A stretch of 63,913 nt of DNA from Bacteroidia bacterium (GCA_030430535.1 JAUIKY010000015.1:1-63913), one strand, 5' to 3'. Shown: positions 45,081-55,239, counted from the stretch's first letter. Numbers and translations are program-made. Notes: generated by a model not told the origin, from the sequence alone.

Positions 45081-46094
45081 ATGAAAAAATTAGCAATCTT
45101 ATCATTGGCCTGTTTGGGTCTTGTTGCCTGTAAAGACAAAAAATCGAATACCGAAGCTGTTGAAACCAATGCCGTTTCAGAAGAAATGGCTTCACAAAAA
45201 ACCTATGCCGAGATTTCTATTGCGCAAGGCGGAACATGGGTTGATGGTCCCAGAGGGCACAAAGAATACGATGGCGGAACATCTTTTAAAAATGTAAATG
45301 AATTGCAAGTACCTGCCGAGCATACCGACCATTCGTGGTTTATCCGCTACGAAGGGCCGGGTTGGGAAAACAGCCAAGTGGGCTACCGCTTGTATTTAGA
45401 TTGGCGAAATGCCATCGATATTTTTGGTAAAAAAGTCGATTCTATCGTGTTGCCTTATGTGGGGCAAGACGGCTTTGATTCGTACCATGAACCTGCTCCT
45501 TGGGGACAGGATATTTTAAAAGCCGGAAAATCGATGGGCATTGGTAGCTACGGCCGTATTGTTGCTGATACCATAGTACATTTCCAAAAGGTAAAAAACA
45601 CTTTTGCCAAGGTTGAAAATTCAGAAGAAAGCTCGTCCGTAAAAATAAATTATGAAGGTTGGGAAACCGGTGGCGAAAGCATCGATTTAACTTCAAAATT
45701 GACCATCTTCCCTACTGGCCGCCATACCAAAGCAGAATTAACGCCTTCAAAGGAAATCACCGGACTTTGCACCGGTATTGTTAACCACGGTGTCAGTTTC
45801 CATAAAAAAGAAGGCGACACTTGGGCGTATATTGCGACCTACGGTGTACAAACTTTGGCTAGCCCTGCTGATAATTTAGGCATGGCCTTGTTCTATAAAT
45901 TGGACGAAGTTGCAGAACAAAAAGATGGCCAACACGACCACTTAGTAATTTTTAAACCGACAACAGAGACAGTTTCTTATTACTTTTTGGCCGCTTGGGA
46001 ACAAGAGCCTAACGGTATTAAAACTGAAGAAGCATTCTTACAAGATATTGACTCAAAATTGACCGTTCTGAATCAAACCGATTCGATGGAATAA
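45081..46094 (+). CDS. DUF4861-family lipoprotein, pectin-locus associated
   Basis: The 337-residue lipoprotein (lipobox LVACKDKK, Cys17) has a single domain with NELQVPAEHTDHSWFIRYEGPGWEN, then VGYRLYLDWRNAIDIFGKK and GMGIGSYG-type segments (here SMGIGSYGR) that mark the DUF4861 family. Such genes are common in uronate-glycan loci of Bacteroidota, next to GH28 and GH105 as here. From memory, a related protein from an ulvan locus was reported to have oligosaccharide dehydratase activity; I cannot verify that this applies. The function is therefore open, with modification of uronic oligosaccharides in the periplasm as the best guess. Confidence 0.78.
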   Translation: MKKLAILSLACLGLVACKDKKSNTEAVETNAVSEEMASQKTYAEISIAQGGTWVDGPRGHKEYDGGTSFKNVNELQVPAEHTDHSWFIRYEGPGWENSQVGYRLYLDWRNAIDIFGKKVDSIVLPYVGQDGFDSYHEPAPWGQDILKAGKSMGIGSYGRIVADTIVHFQKVKNTFAKVENSEESSSVKINYEGWETGGESIDLTSKLTIFPTGRHTKAELTPSKEITGLCTGIVNHGVSFHKKEGDTWAYIATYGVQTLASPADNLGMALFYKLDEVAEQKDGQHDHLVIFKPTTETVSYYFLAAWEQEPNGIKTEEAFLQDIDSKLTVLNQTDSME

Positions 46095-46123
46095 TACCGA
46101 TTTCATCAGAAAAGTGATTTTTT

Positions 46124-46156
46124 TGTCACCCTAAAAATCAAAATACGTAACATAAA
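46124..46156 (+). promoter_or_regulatory. Candidate ECF-sigma promoter before GH105
   Basis: TGTCACCCTAAA (46124-46135), 13 bases, then AACATAAA (46149-46156). The same two blocks at the same spacing occur before the second fecR (57620-57652), so the second ECF sigma factor may act on both. The GH105 start is 35 bases downstream. Confidence 0.6.
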
Positions 46157-46191
46157 ATTAAGACCAATAAACTTACTATTCAATAAATACA

Positions 46192-47439
46192 ATGAAAATG
46201 AAAAAAACAGCTAAACATATCCTACTTTTTTCTCTTGCATTAGGATTATTCGCCTCATGCAAAGATGCAAAAAAGGAAACGCCACAAGAAGACACTGCCG
46301 CTACCGAAAAAGTAGTTCCAGAAGATTTGAAATGGTCTGAGCGTATGATGCTTTCTGAAATACACCGTTTCCCCGAAGCTACAAAATTGGATTTTTCAAC
46401 AAAACCACGTTGGACGTACACACCTGGTTTGGTATTAAGCGCTTGTTCTAGAGTTTATGAAGCTACGCAAGACAAAAGGTATTACGATTACATTTACGAT
46501 TATGCCGATACGCTAATTGACAGCACCGGTACAATCGACACCTATTCGTTGGAAAAACAAAATCTGGATATGATAAAATCTGGAGATGTTTTATTATTCC
46601 TTTACCCAATCACCAAAGAGGAACGTTTCTTAACGGCGATGCAAACTTTACACAAGCAATTGGAATCGCAACCCACAACTTCCGATGGTGGCTATTGGCA
46701 CAAAAAAATATACCCACACCAAATGTGGTTGGATGGGTTGTACATGGCAGAACCTTTCCATACGCGATATGCCAAAGAGTATATTGAAGACGAAAAAGAA
46801 AAACAAAAAGTGTACGATCACGCCGTATTGCAATTTGACTTAATCCAGAAACACAGTCGAGATGAAGAATCTGGTTTACTATATCACGGCTGGGACGAAA
46901 GCAAAGAACAACGTTGGGCCAACAAAGAAACTGGAAACTCGCAACACTTCTGGTCTCGTGGTATGGGATGGTACGGAATGGCCATGGTGGACGTATTGGA
47001 CTTTTTACCGGAAAGCCATCCTGGTAGAGAGCGCATTATAAAATACTTAAACCAATTTGCTGAAGCTGTGACCAATGTACAGGATGAATCGGGCTTATGG
47101 TGGCAGGTATTGGATCAAGGTGACCGTGAAGGTAACTACCTTGAAGCTACTGGAACATCAATGTTTACCTATGCTTTCGCTAAAGGCGTTCGCAAGGGTT
47201 ATTTGCCTGAAAAGTATTTGGAGGTAGCTAAAAAATCATACCAAGCTTTATTGAACGAGTTGATTACCGTTGAAGAAAACGGAGTTGTAAACCTTAACCA
47301 ATGTTGTGCCGTTGCCGGTTTAGGCGGAAACCCATATAGAGACGGTTCTTTTGAGTACTACATTGGTGAAACCATCCGCTCTAACGATCCTAAAGGAACC
47401 GGCCCTTTCATTATGGCTAGTTTAGAATTAAATAAATAA
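46192..47439 (+). CDS. GH105 unsaturated rhamnogalacturonyl/glucuronyl hydrolase, lipoprotein
   Basis: The 415-residue lipoprotein (lipobox FASC, Cys23) has the (alpha/alpha)6 barrel of GH105. YPHQMWLDGLYMAEP (near 175-190) contains the catalytic Asp that hydrates the 4,5-double bond, and WSRGMGWYGMAMVD (near 260) is another family block. It removes the unsaturated uronic acid left at the non-reducing end by PL1 and PL10 lyases, connecting the lyases to uptake of monomers. It has its own ECF-type promoter, although it is in line with the GH28-DUF4861 genes. Confidence 0.92.
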   Translation: MKMKKTAKHILLFSLALGLFASCKDAKKETPQEDTAATEKVVPEDLKWSERMMLSEIHRFPEATKLDFSTKPRWTYTPGLVLSACSRVYEATQDKRYYDYIYDYADTLIDSTGTIDTYSLEKQNLDMIKSGDVLLFLYPITKEERFLTAMQTLHKQLESQPTTSDGGYWHKKIYPHQMWLDGLYMAEPFHTRYAKEYIEDEKEKQKVYDHAVLQFDLIQKHSRDEESGLLYHGWDESKEQRWANKETGNSQHFWSRGMGWYGMAMVDVLDFLPESHPGRERIIKYLNQFAEAVTNVQDESGLWWQVLDQGDREGNYLEATGTSMFTYAFAKGVRKGYLPEKYLEVAKKSYQALLNELITVEENGVVNLNQCCAVAGLGGNPYRDGSFEYYIGETIRSNDPKGTGPFIMASLELNK

Positions 47440-47457
47440 TCCCATTTAAAAATGGTT

Positions 47458-47497
47458 ATTCCTCGTTGTTCGGATAACAATCAGAATGACGAGGAAT
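47458..47497. terminator. Hairpin after GH105, repeat-like
   Basis: ATTCCTCGT (47458-47466) pairs with ACGAGGAAT (47489-47497), and the stem extends inward by five more pairs, two of them G-U. There is no strong U-tract. A second dyad (ATTCTGA/TCAGAAT) follows directly. The pair looks like a dispersed repeat of the kind scattered in flavobacterial genomes, possibly also a terminator. Confidence 0.5.
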
Positions 47498-47577
47498 CTT
47501 AAAATTCTGAAGATGGTTTCTTACACCTTTCAGAATGGCAAAAACAGTATGAAATACTTTTTTTAAACCAAATAAAT

Positions 47578-47589
47578 GCAATCGATTTC
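47578..47589. promoter_or_regulatory. AATCGATT-core operator 7 (GH43), weak
   Basis: GCAATCGATTTC keeps the octamer core but not the outer arms. It lies 48 bases before the GH43 start. It is the least certain of the seven copies. Confidence 0.4.
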
Positions 47590-47637
47590 ATTGTCTATCC
47601 TATAGATTTTTAATTGTTAAAAACATAAACTATTTCC

Positions 47638-49266
47638 ATGAAACTAAAATCATTAATTTTTTCATTCTTTTTCACCGCAATCCTTTTTGCACAAAGCGAC
47701 AAACCCTATGTATCAGATGTATGGGTGGCCGATAATGGCGATGGCACCTACAATAATCCCATAATTTATTCTGATTATTCCGATCCCGACGTGGTTCGTG
47801 TTGGTGATGATTATTACATGACCTCATCAAGCTTTAATTCCGCTCCGGGTTTGCCTATTTTACATTCAAAGGATATGGTGAACTGGAAACTGATCAACTA
47901 TGCTTTGGAAACCCAAGTACCCGAAGAACACTTTAGCGTCCCACAACACGGTAACGGTGTTTGGGCACCAGCTATTCGATACCACAAAGGCGAAATTTAC
48001 ATCTATTGGGGCGACCCCGATTTTGGCATTTATATGGTAAAAACCAAAGATCCGTACGGAAAATGGGACGAACCCGTGTTAGTTATGGAAGGTAAAGGCC
48101 TAATTGACCCCTGCCCGCTTTGGGACGACAACGGCGATGCTTATTTAGTACACGCTTACGCTGGAAGCCGTCGCGGTGTAAAAAGCTTATTGTCTGTAAA
48201 TAAAATGAACGCTGAAGGCACAAAGGTTATCGATAAAGGTATTCATGTATTTGATGGCCACGATAACCACGAAACCGTTGAGGGTTCTAAATTTTACAAA
48301 CGAAACGGCTACTATTACATTTTTGCACCTGCGGGAGGTGTTGCTACCGGGTGGCAACTTATTTTGCGCTCTAAAAACGTGTATGGCCCATACGAAGAAA
48401 AAGTAGTTTTAGAGCAAGGTAGTACTAAGATTAATGGTCCGCACCAAGGCGCTTGGGTTGATACACCAAACGGCGAATCGTGGTTTTTTCACTTTCAGGA
48501 CGTGGGTGCTATAGGTCGTATTGTTCACCTGCAACCCATGAGCTGGAAAAACGATTGGCCGGTTATGGGCAAAGATTTTGATGGTAACGGTATTGGCGAA
48601 CCCGTTAAAACGCATAAAAAACCTAACGTTGGCAAAACCTACCCTATTGAAACACCTGTGGAGACTGATAATTTCGATGGATTTAACATTGGGCTACAAT
48701 GGCAATGGCACGCCAATAACGATGTGGTTTGGCACGCCAAATTACCCGGAAACGACTACCTAAGATTATTCTCCATAAAAGTACCGGAAGATGCACCAAA
48801 CTTATGGATGGTGCCTAACTTATTGCTCCAGAAAATCCCAGCACCAGAATTCACTGCTTCAACAAAAATCACATTGATTCCTGAGGAAGCCAAAGAAGGA
48901 AAGACAGCTGGGTTGATTGTTATGGGCATGGATTATGCTACTTTGAGCATTTCGCACAACGAAGATGGTTATTTCCTAAAGCAAACCGAAGCTATAAACG
49001 CCATTAAAGGCAACGAAGAACAAGTGAACGAAGAAGTAAAGTTGAAATCGAATTCAGCTTACTTTAAAGTTGAAGTCACTGCTCCTGATACGATGTGTCA
49101 GTTTTTATATTCTGAAAACGGAAAAAAATTCAAAAAAATAGGGAAACCATTTAAAGCTAGAGAAGGCAAATGGATTGGTGCTAAAGTGGGCGTATTCTGC
49201 ATCAGCACACAAGAAGCAAAACGTGGCGGTTATGCCGACGTCGATTATTTTAGAATTTCGAAATAA
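47638..49266 (+). CDS. GH43 family glycosidase with C-terminal beta-sandwich (subfamily-12-like)
   Basis: The 542-residue secreted protein (signal peptide ending LFAQ, residue 19) has a GH43 domain (about 38-330) with Asp49 (SDPDVVR), Asp157 (LIDPCPLW) and Glu215 (TVEGSKF), and a C-terminal concanavalin-like sandwich (about 345-540). The latter has FDGFNIGLQWQWHAN and SKITL-like strands typical of the beta-xylosidase/arabinofuranosidase subgroup. This architecture differs from the three arabinanase-type GH43 genes at the left end. In a pectin locus it may act on galactan, arabinan or xylose side chains; the substrate cannot be read from the sequence. It starts a run of six closely spaced genes. 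Confidence 0.86.
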   Translation: MKLKSLIFSFFFTAILFAQSDKPYVSDVWVADNGDGTYNNPIIYSDYSDPDVVRVGDDYYMTSSSFNSAPGLPILHSKDMVNWKLINYALETQVPEEHFSVPQHGNGVWAPAIRYHKGEIYIYWGDPDFGIYMVKTKDPYGKWDEPVLVMEGKGLIDPCPLWDDNGDAYLVHAYAGSRRGVKSLLSVNKMNAEGTKVIDKGIHVFDGHDNHETVEGSKFYKRNGYYYIFAPAGGVATGWQLILRSKNVYGPYEEKVVLEQGSTKINGPHQGAWVDTPNGESWFFHFQDVGAIGRIVHLQPMSWKNDWPVMGKDFDGNGIGEPVKTHKKPNVGKTYPIETPVETDNFDGFNIGLQWQWHANNDVVWHAKLPGNDYLRLFSIKVPEDAPNLWMVPNLLLQKIPAPEFTASTKITLIPEEAKEGKTAGLIVMGMDYATLSISHNEDGYFLKQTEAINAIKGNEEQVNEEVKLKSNSAYFKVEVTAPDTMCQFLYSENGKKFKKIGKPFKAREGKWIGAKVGVFCISTQEAKRGGYADVDYFRISK

Positions 49267-49272
49267 TTCAAT

Positions 49273-50949
49273 TTGAAGATGAAAATTTCAATGACAAAAC
49301 TAGGGTTAATACTGTTAACCCTTTTTTGTGCCTCAAATGGAAGTGCACAAAACATTAACGAACAAACTATTTACGATGGCGTGGAATTTAATATGCCCAA
49401 AGTAAAAACGACGAACTTTCCAGATTACACGGTAAATATTTCCGATTTTGGAGCTAAACCTGGCGGACTGGTCAAAAACACCGAAGCCTTCGCCAAAGCT
49501 ATTAACGATGCCACTACCAAAGGTGGCGGAAAAGTAGTAGTGCCCAGAGGCATTTGGCTTACCGGCCCAATTACACTAAAAAACAACGTCAACCTTCATT
49601 TAAACGATGGCGCGTTGATTCTTTTTAGTGACGATTTTGATGATTATCCTTTGGTTAAAACCAGTTTTGAAGGTTTGAATACCGTTAGGTGTATTTCACC
49701 TATAAACGCCAATGACGCTGAAAATATCGCAATCACCGGAAACGGTATCATTGATGGCAACGGCGGTGCTTGGCGCCCTGTAAAAAAATCGAAAATGACC
49801 GATAGCCAATGGAAACGCCTTGTAAATTCTGGAGGTGTAGTTTCAACCGACGGTAAAATTTGGTTTCCATCCGAAAAATCTAAAAAAGGCTACGAAAGCA
49901 CCACCAATTTTAATGTTCCTGACTTAATTAGTGATGAAGAGCTACAATCTGTAAAAGATTATTTGCGCCCCGTAATGGTGAGCCTGGTTAACTCAAAACG
50001 CATTCTTTTGGATGGACCCACTTTTCAAAATTCACCGGCTTGGAACATTCACCCGTTAATGAGCGAAGACCTCATCATCCGTAACCTTAACGTAAGAAAT
50101 CCGTGGTATTCGCAAAACGGCGATGGCTTGGATTTGGAATCGTGCAAAAACGTTTTGATATACAGCAATACCTTTGATGTAGGCGACGATGCCATTTGTT
50201 TTAAATCCGGTAAAAATGAAGACGGCAGAAAACGCGGCATGCCCACCGAAAATGTTATCGTAAAAAATAATGTGGTGTACCATGGCCATGGCGGCTTTGT
50301 AATTGGCAGCGAAATGTCTGGCGGGGTGAAAAATGTACACGTTTCAAACTGTACCTTTTTGGGTACCGACGTTGGGCTACGCTTTAAAAGTACCCGCGGG
50401 CGCGGTGGCGTGGTGGAAAACATTTATATTTCTGACATCGACATGGTAAACATTCCAACAGAATCCATTCGTTTCAATATGTTTTACGGCGGAAATTCCC
50501 CTATTTTGGAAGACGACCAAAATGCCGATGACGAAAAACGTGACGAAACCATGGTGCCCGTTACCGAAGAAACCCCTTCGTTTAAAAATATTTTTATGAA
50601 AAATATCAAGGTTTTAGATTCTGAAACGGCAGTATTTTTTATGGGATTGCCGGAAATGAATTTAAAGAATGTATCGCTTGAAAATGCCACATTCCAAACC
50701 AAAAAAGGGATCACAGTAATTGATGCTGATGGCATTACACTAAAAAACGTAAAGGTTATCGCTTCAAACGATTATGCTTTAACGGTTTACAATACTAAAA
50801 ATCTGAATGTAGATGAATTCTCATTTTCAAAAAATCAATTGCCAGTAAAAATTTTAGGATCTAATTCTAAAGATTTAGAAATTATAAAAGGAATGTCTTC
50901 CGAGTCAAAAGAGGCAGAAGGTTTCATTAAATCAATAAAACTTAAATAG
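49273..50949 (+). CDS. GH28 polygalacturonase, exo-type
   Basis: The 558-residue protein has a signal peptide ending GSAQ (about residue 25) and no lipobox. GH28 motifs are QNGDGLDLES (near 280), GDDAICFKSG (near 302), GHGGFVIGSE (near 338) and GLRFKST (near 370). The long N-terminal FGAKPGGLVKNTEAF region and an insertion (LISDEELQSVKDYLRP) match exo-polygalacturonases of Bacteroidota. It probably acts in the periplasm on imported oligomers. It follows the GH43 gene after 6 bases and precedes an esterase after 4. Confidence 0.91.
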   Translation: MKMKISMTKLGLILLTLFCASNGSAQNINEQTIYDGVEFNMPKVKTTNFPDYTVNISDFGAKPGGLVKNTEAFAKAINDATTKGGGKVVVPRGIWLTGPITLKNNVNLHLNDGALILFSDDFDDYPLVKTSFEGLNTVRCISPINANDAENIAITGNGIIDGNGGAWRPVKKSKMTDSQWKRLVNSGGVVSTDGKIWFPSEKSKKGYESTTNFNVPDLISDEELQSVKDYLRPVMVSLVNSKRILLDGPTFQNSPAWNIHPLMSEDLIIRNLNVRNPWYSQNGDGLDLESCKNVLIYSNTFDVGDDAICFKSGKNEDGRKRGMPTENVIVKNNVVYHGHGGFVIGSEMSGGVKNVHVSNCTFLGTDVGLRFKSTRGRGGVVENIYISDIDMVNIPTESIRFNMFYGGNSPILEDDQNADDEKRDETMVPVTEETPSFKNIFMKNIKVLDSETAVFFMGLPEMNLKNVSLENATFQTKKGITVIDADGITLKNVKVIASNDYALTVYNTKNLNVDEFSFSKNQLPVKILGSNSKDLEIIKGMSSESKEAEGFIKSIKLK

Positions 50950-50953
50950 ACTA

Positions 50954-51862
50954 ATGTTAAAACAAGTCCCTTTATTGTTTTCTTTGGCACTCTCATTAAT
51001 TTTAAATGCCCAAGAGGCTATCCCGCTATGGCCCGAAGGAAAAATGCCCAACAGCAAAGGTTTAACGCTTGAACATATTGAAGAACGCGAACGCATCACC
51101 CAAGTTTCAGAGCCTAAAATATTGGCTTTTTTCCCTCCAAAAGAAGAGCAAAATGGCAGTAGCATTTTAATTTTACCTTCGGGGGGCTACCAAAAACTCA
51201 CCTATAATTTAGGTGGCATTCAATTGGCGAAATGGTACAATACACAGGGCATTACCGCCTTTGTGCTGTTATACCGTTTGCCCAATTCGCCCGATTTATT
51301 AATCAGTGAAAACGGGCCCATTCAAGATGCGCAGCGCGCTATGAAACTTATTCGGCACAACGCTGAGTTATGGAACTTAGATAAAAATAAAGTGGGCATT
51401 TTCGGCTCATCGGCTGGTGGGCATTTGGCTTCTACCCTAGCCACGCATCACCAAGATATTTCAAAAATTGATGATGCCGTTGATGCGCAAGCATTCAACC
51501 CCAATTTTATGGTATTGGTATCGCCCGTCATCAGTTTTGGGGAATACACTCACAAAGGCAGTTTGGAAAATTTTCTTGGCGACCACGCTACAGTAGAAAA
51601 CATCCATAAATTTTCCAATGAATTCCATGTTTCGGAACAAACACCGCCAACCATTTTATTCCATGCGCAAAACGACCATGTGGTTAACCCTATGAATAGT
51701 CTTTTGTATTATCAAGCCATGCTGAATCAAAACGTAAAAGGGGCGTTACATATTTTTCCGAAAGGTGGGCACAGCATTGGAATATATAATGCTTCGGAAG
51801 TCACAGACCTATGGAAAACCATTTCAACAAAATGGCTAAAAGAGATAGAAATCATTCCTTAA
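50954..51862 (+). CDS. Secreted alpha/beta-hydrolase esterase
   Basis: The 302-residue protein has a signal peptide (to LNAQ, residue 20) and an alpha/beta-hydrolase fold. The oxyanion loop is LPSGGYQKL, the nucleophile Ser is in GSSAGGH (near 152), Asp is in NDHVV (near 240) and His in GGHSIG (near 272). It resembles acetylesterases annotated as xylan/pectin esterases in polysaccharide loci. In this context removal of acetyl groups from pectin oligosaccharides is the most likely role, but the ester is not determined. Confidence 0.82.
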   Translation: MLKQVPLLFSLALSLILNAQEAIPLWPEGKMPNSKGLTLEHIEERERITQVSEPKILAFFPPKEEQNGSSILILPSGGYQKLTYNLGGIQLAKWYNTQGITAFVLLYRLPNSPDLLISENGPIQDAQRAMKLIRHNAELWNLDKNKVGIFGSSAGGHLASTLATHHQDISKIDDAVDAQAFNPNFMVLVSPVISFGEYTHKGSLENFLGDHATVENIHKFSNEFHVSEQTPPTILFHAQNDHVVNPMNSLLYYQAMLNQNVKGALHIFPKGGHSIGIYNASEVTDLWKTISTKWLKEIEIIP

Positions 51863-51892
51863 AGTTTAAAAACAATCAGCTAAACAAATAAC

Positions 51893-54394
51893 ATGAGTAA
51901 CACCTTCATTTTCAATCTAAAAAAAATAATAGCACTTACTTTAATTGTTTCCTTTTTTTCTTGCGAGGACAAAAAAGCCGATACGGAAACATCGAACAAC
52001 GTATTGTGGTACCAAAAACCAGCGGCCAACTGGAACGAAGCCTTGCCTATTGGTAATGGACGCATTGGTGGTATGCTTTTTGGCGGCGTTGAAAACGACC
52101 AAATTCAACTTAACGAAGAAACCATTTGGGCCGGTGAACCGGGAAATAATATTACCAAAGATTATTTTAATGAGGTTGAAGCCATTAGAAAACTTCTTTT
52201 CGATGGCAAATACGAAGAAGCTCAAAAAATGGCTTTGGAAGTTTTCCCGAAAAGTACTCCCGAAGACAACAATTACGGTGTGCCGTACCAAACGGTGGGC
52301 AACCTCAACTTGCATTTTGAAGGTGCAACCCACTTTGAAAACTACAAAAGGGTTCTGAATATTGAAAATGCCATTTCAACGGTAACCTATACTTCCAATG
52401 GCGTGAATTACAAACGGGAATATTTTGTATCGTTCCCAGACCAAGTGATGGTGGTTCGTCTTTCGGCCGATAAGTCGAAACAATTGAATTTTGAAGTATC
52501 GATGGATACGCCTCAAAAAACGCATAACATTTCCACCGAAAACGGCTTATTGAAATTAACAGGGAAAAGTGGCGACCACGAAAACAAAACTGGTAAAATT
52601 AAGTTTGAAACTTTGGTTTATCCGAAATTAACAGGCGGCGAATTGGTTCAAAACGATACTTCATTATCAATTAAAAATGCCGATGAAGCGTTGCTCTTTG
52701 TCAGTATCGGCACTAACTTTAAAAGCTATGACGATTTAAGTGGTTCTGCTGAAAAAATAGCTCAAAACCATTTGGAAAAAAGTCAATCGAAACCTTTTTC
52801 TGAATTAAAACAAGCGCACGTTTCGGATTATAAAAATCTTTACGACCGTGTATCGCTTCAATTGGGAGACGACACGAATAGCGCATTACCAACTGATAAA
52901 CGCTTAGAAAACTTCGCCACTACAGAAGATTTATCGTTGGTTTCGCTTTATTTTCAATTCGGACGCTATTTATTGATTTCCAGCTCAAGACCCGGCGGGC
53001 AACCGGCCAACCTTCAAGGTATTTGGAACCACCGCCTTTCGCCGCCTTGGGACAGTAAATACACTGTAAATATCAACACCGAAATGAACTATTGGCCTGC
53101 CGAAGTCACTAATTTATCCGAATTGCACCAGCCTCTGTTTTCCATGCTGGAAGATTTATCAGTTACCGGGCAGGAAAGCGCCAAAAAAATGTACCATGCC
53201 CGTGGTTGGAACATGCACCACAACACCGATATTTGGCGCGTTACCGGAATGATTGACGGTGGCTTTTACGGATTTTGGCCCATGGGCGGCGCTTGGTTAA
53301 GCCAACACATTTGGCAACATTATTTATTTACAGGAGATACCGAATTCTTAAAAAAATACTATCCCGTTTTAAAAGGGAAAGCCCAATTTTACGCCGATGT
53401 TCTACAGGAAGCACCCGAAAACAACTGGTTGGTGGTTGCCCCTTCCATGTCGCCCGAAAACAAATACGTGGGTAGCGTTGGCGTGAGTTACGGCACAACC
53501 ATGGACAACCAATTGGTGTTCGATGTTTTTAGTAACGCCATCAATGCATCAAAAGTTTTGGGCATCGATACCGAATTTGCCGATTCCATTGCGGTAATGA
53601 AAAAACGTTTGCCCCCAATGCAAATTGGAAAACATGGGCAGTTGCAGGAATGGATAAAAGATTGGGACAGACCAAACGATAAACACCGCCACATTTCACA
53701 TTTGTACGGTTTGCACCCATCGGCACAAGTATCGCCGTTTAAAAACCCCGATTTATTTAAGGCTGCCGAGCAAACTTTGGAATTCCGTGGCGATATTTCA
53801 ACAGGTTGGTCAATGGGCTGGAAAGTGAACTTTTGGGCAAGAATGCTCAACGGAAATAGAGCCTATAAACTTATAAAAACACAGCTAACCTTAGTTGAAG
53901 ATGGCACCGAATCTGGTGGCACCTACCCGAATTTATTTGATGCCCACCCGCCTTTCCAGATTGATGGTAACTTTGGCTGTACCGCCGGAATTGCTGAAAT
54001 GTTAATACAATCGCACGACGAAGCATTACACCTGTTACCTGCCCTGCCCGATGCTTGGCACAAAGGTTCTGTAAAAGGACTGAAGGCTCGCGGTGGTTTT
54101 GAAGTAGATTTAGACTGGAACAATAACCGTTTGAAATCGGTAAAAATAAAATCGGAATTAGGTGGAAATCTAAGACTAAGAACCACCGAAATTTTAGTGG
54201 ATAAAAACGGAAACGAACTCACAAAGGCTTCAGACGAAAACGAAAATATATTCTACCAAACGCCGGATATTAAAACGCCTTTGGTTTCTGCTGAAGCTGA
54301 AATAACACCTTTGGAACTTGTGCAGTACATGGTGTACGATGTGGCCACCGAAAAAGGAAAAACTTATGAATTTCAAGTTCAAACAAAAAAATAA
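51893..54394 (+). CDS. GH95 family alpha-L-fucosidase/alpha-L-galactosidase, lipoprotein
   Basis: The 833-residue lipoprotein (lipobox SFFSC, Cys24) has the complete GH95 layout: N-terminal beta domain ([19 protein letters not shown] near 45), (alpha/alpha)6 barrel with [12 protein letters not shown] (near 391), LQEWIKDWD (acid Glu near 586) and [10 protein letters not shown] (Asp near 690), and a C-terminal beta domain. GH95 enzymes remove terminal alpha-L-fucose or alpha-L-galactose. Both occur on pectin side chains, the former also on xyloglucan. Which sugar is preferred here cannot be told by eye. Full length, no disruption. Confidence 0.9.
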   Translation: MSNTFIFNLKKIIALTLIVSFFSCEDKKADTETSNNVLWYQKPAANWNEALPIGNGRIGGMLFGGVENDQIQLNEETIWAGEPGNNITKDYFNEVEAIRKLLFDGKYEEAQKMALEVFPKSTPEDNNYGVPYQTVGNLNLHFEGATHFENYKRVLNIENAISTVTYTSNGVNYKREYFVSFPDQVMVVRLSADKSKQLNFEVSMDTPQKTHNISTENGLLKLTGKSGDHENKTGKIKFETLVYPKLTGGELVQNDTSLSIKNADEALLFVSIGTNFKSYDDLSGSAEKIAQNHLEKSQSKPFSELKQAHVSDYKNLYDRVSLQLGDDTNSALPTDKRLENFATTEDLSLVSLYFQFGRYLLISSSRPGGQPANLQGIWNHRLSPPWDSKYTVNINTEMNYWPAEVTNLSELHQPLFSMLEDLSVTGQESAKKMYHARGWNMHHNTDIWRVTGMIDGGFYGFWPMGGAWLSQHIWQHYLFTGDTEFLKKYYPVLKGKAQFYADVLQEAPENNWLVVAPSMSPENKYVGSVGVSYGTTMDNQLVFDVFSNAINASKVLGIDTEFADSIAVMKKRLPPMQIGKHGQLQEWIKDWDRPNDKHRHISHLYGLHPSAQVSPFKNPDLFKAAEQTLEFRGDISTGWSMGWKVNFWARMLNGNRAYKLIKTQLTLVEDGTESGGTYPNLFDAHPPFQIDGNFGCTAGIAEMLIQSHDEALHLLPALPDAWHKGSVKGLKARGGFEVDLDWNNNRLKSVKIKSELGGNLRLRTTEILVDKNGNELTKASDENENIFYQTPDIKTPLVSAEAEITPLELVQYMVYDVATEKGKTYEFQVQTKK

Positions 54395-54399
54395 AGGCC

Positions 54400-55239
54400 A
54401 TGCATAAACACTTTATTTACGTCATGCTTTCAGCTGCACTATTCCTGAATACCGCATCTTGCAACTCCAAAAAGCAGGAAGATGGACACGAAGAACCGCC
54501 AACTGTCACTACCGTTTATTTAATTGGCGATTCAACTATGGCCGATTACACCGGCGATTACGAAGAAGGGAAAGATTACATGAAAACCCGCTACCCCGTA
54601 ACTGGCTGGGGGCAAGTGTTTCAACCTTTTTTGTCTTCTGATAGTTTAAGTCAAATGTTAAATCTCATAAAAACCGACAGTGCTTTTGTTGATGACAGAG
54701 CGCGTGGCGGACGCAGCACCCGAACTTTTTTTCAGGAAGGCCGTTGGCGAAGTGTTTATGAAAATCTTAAAAAAGACGATATTGTTATTATGCAATTTGG
54801 ACATAACGATGCCGCCGAAAATAAACCTGAGCGTTATGTAAATATTGAAGGCTACAAAGAATTTTTAAGGCTATTCGTTTCACAAACCAGACAAAAAGGA
54901 GCCATTCCTATTATTTTAACGCCTGTGGCAAGAAATTATCCTTGGAAAAACAGTAAACTTGAAGATGTTCATGGCGAATACGACCTAGCACCTAAAGATG
55001 TAGCTGCAGAAATGGATGTGCATTTAATTGATTTAAACCTAAAATCCCGTGAGTTTTTCACCAAAAAAGGAAAGGATTTTGTAAGTAAAAATTATTTTAT
55101 GAACCTCCCTGCTGGCAAATATGAAGCTTACCCAGATGGCGCAGATGATAATACGCATTTTCAAACCGAAGGCGGGATAGAAGTTGCAAGATTAGTGTTT
55201 GAGGGATTACAGGAAATAGATTCAACCTTAAAAAAATAG
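54400..55239 (+). CDS. CE12-type SGNH acetylesterase, lipoprotein
   Basis: The 279-residue lipoprotein (lipobox TASC, Cys21) has GDSTMAD with Ser45, the RARGGRSTRTFFQEGRW segment of rhamnogalacturonan acetylesterases, FGHND, and the DDNTHFQTEGG pair (Asp near 250, His near 253). It removes acetyl esters from pectin. It is the first of a three-esterase run (CE12, alpha/beta hydrolase, CE12). Confidence 0.9.
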   Translation: MHKHFIYVMLSAALFLNTASCNSKKQEDGHEEPPTVTTVYLIGDSTMADYTGDYEEGKDYMKTRYPVTGWGQVFQPFLSSDSLSQMLNLIKTDSAFVDDRARGGRSTRTFFQEGRWRSVYENLKKDDIVIMQFGHNDAAENKPERYVNIEGYKEFLRLFVSQTRQKGAIPIILTPVARNYPWKNSKLEDVHGEYDLAPKDVAAEMDVHLIDLNLKSREFFTKKGKDFVSKNYFMNLPAGKYEAYPDGADDNTHFQTEGGIEVARLVFEGLQEIDSTLKK

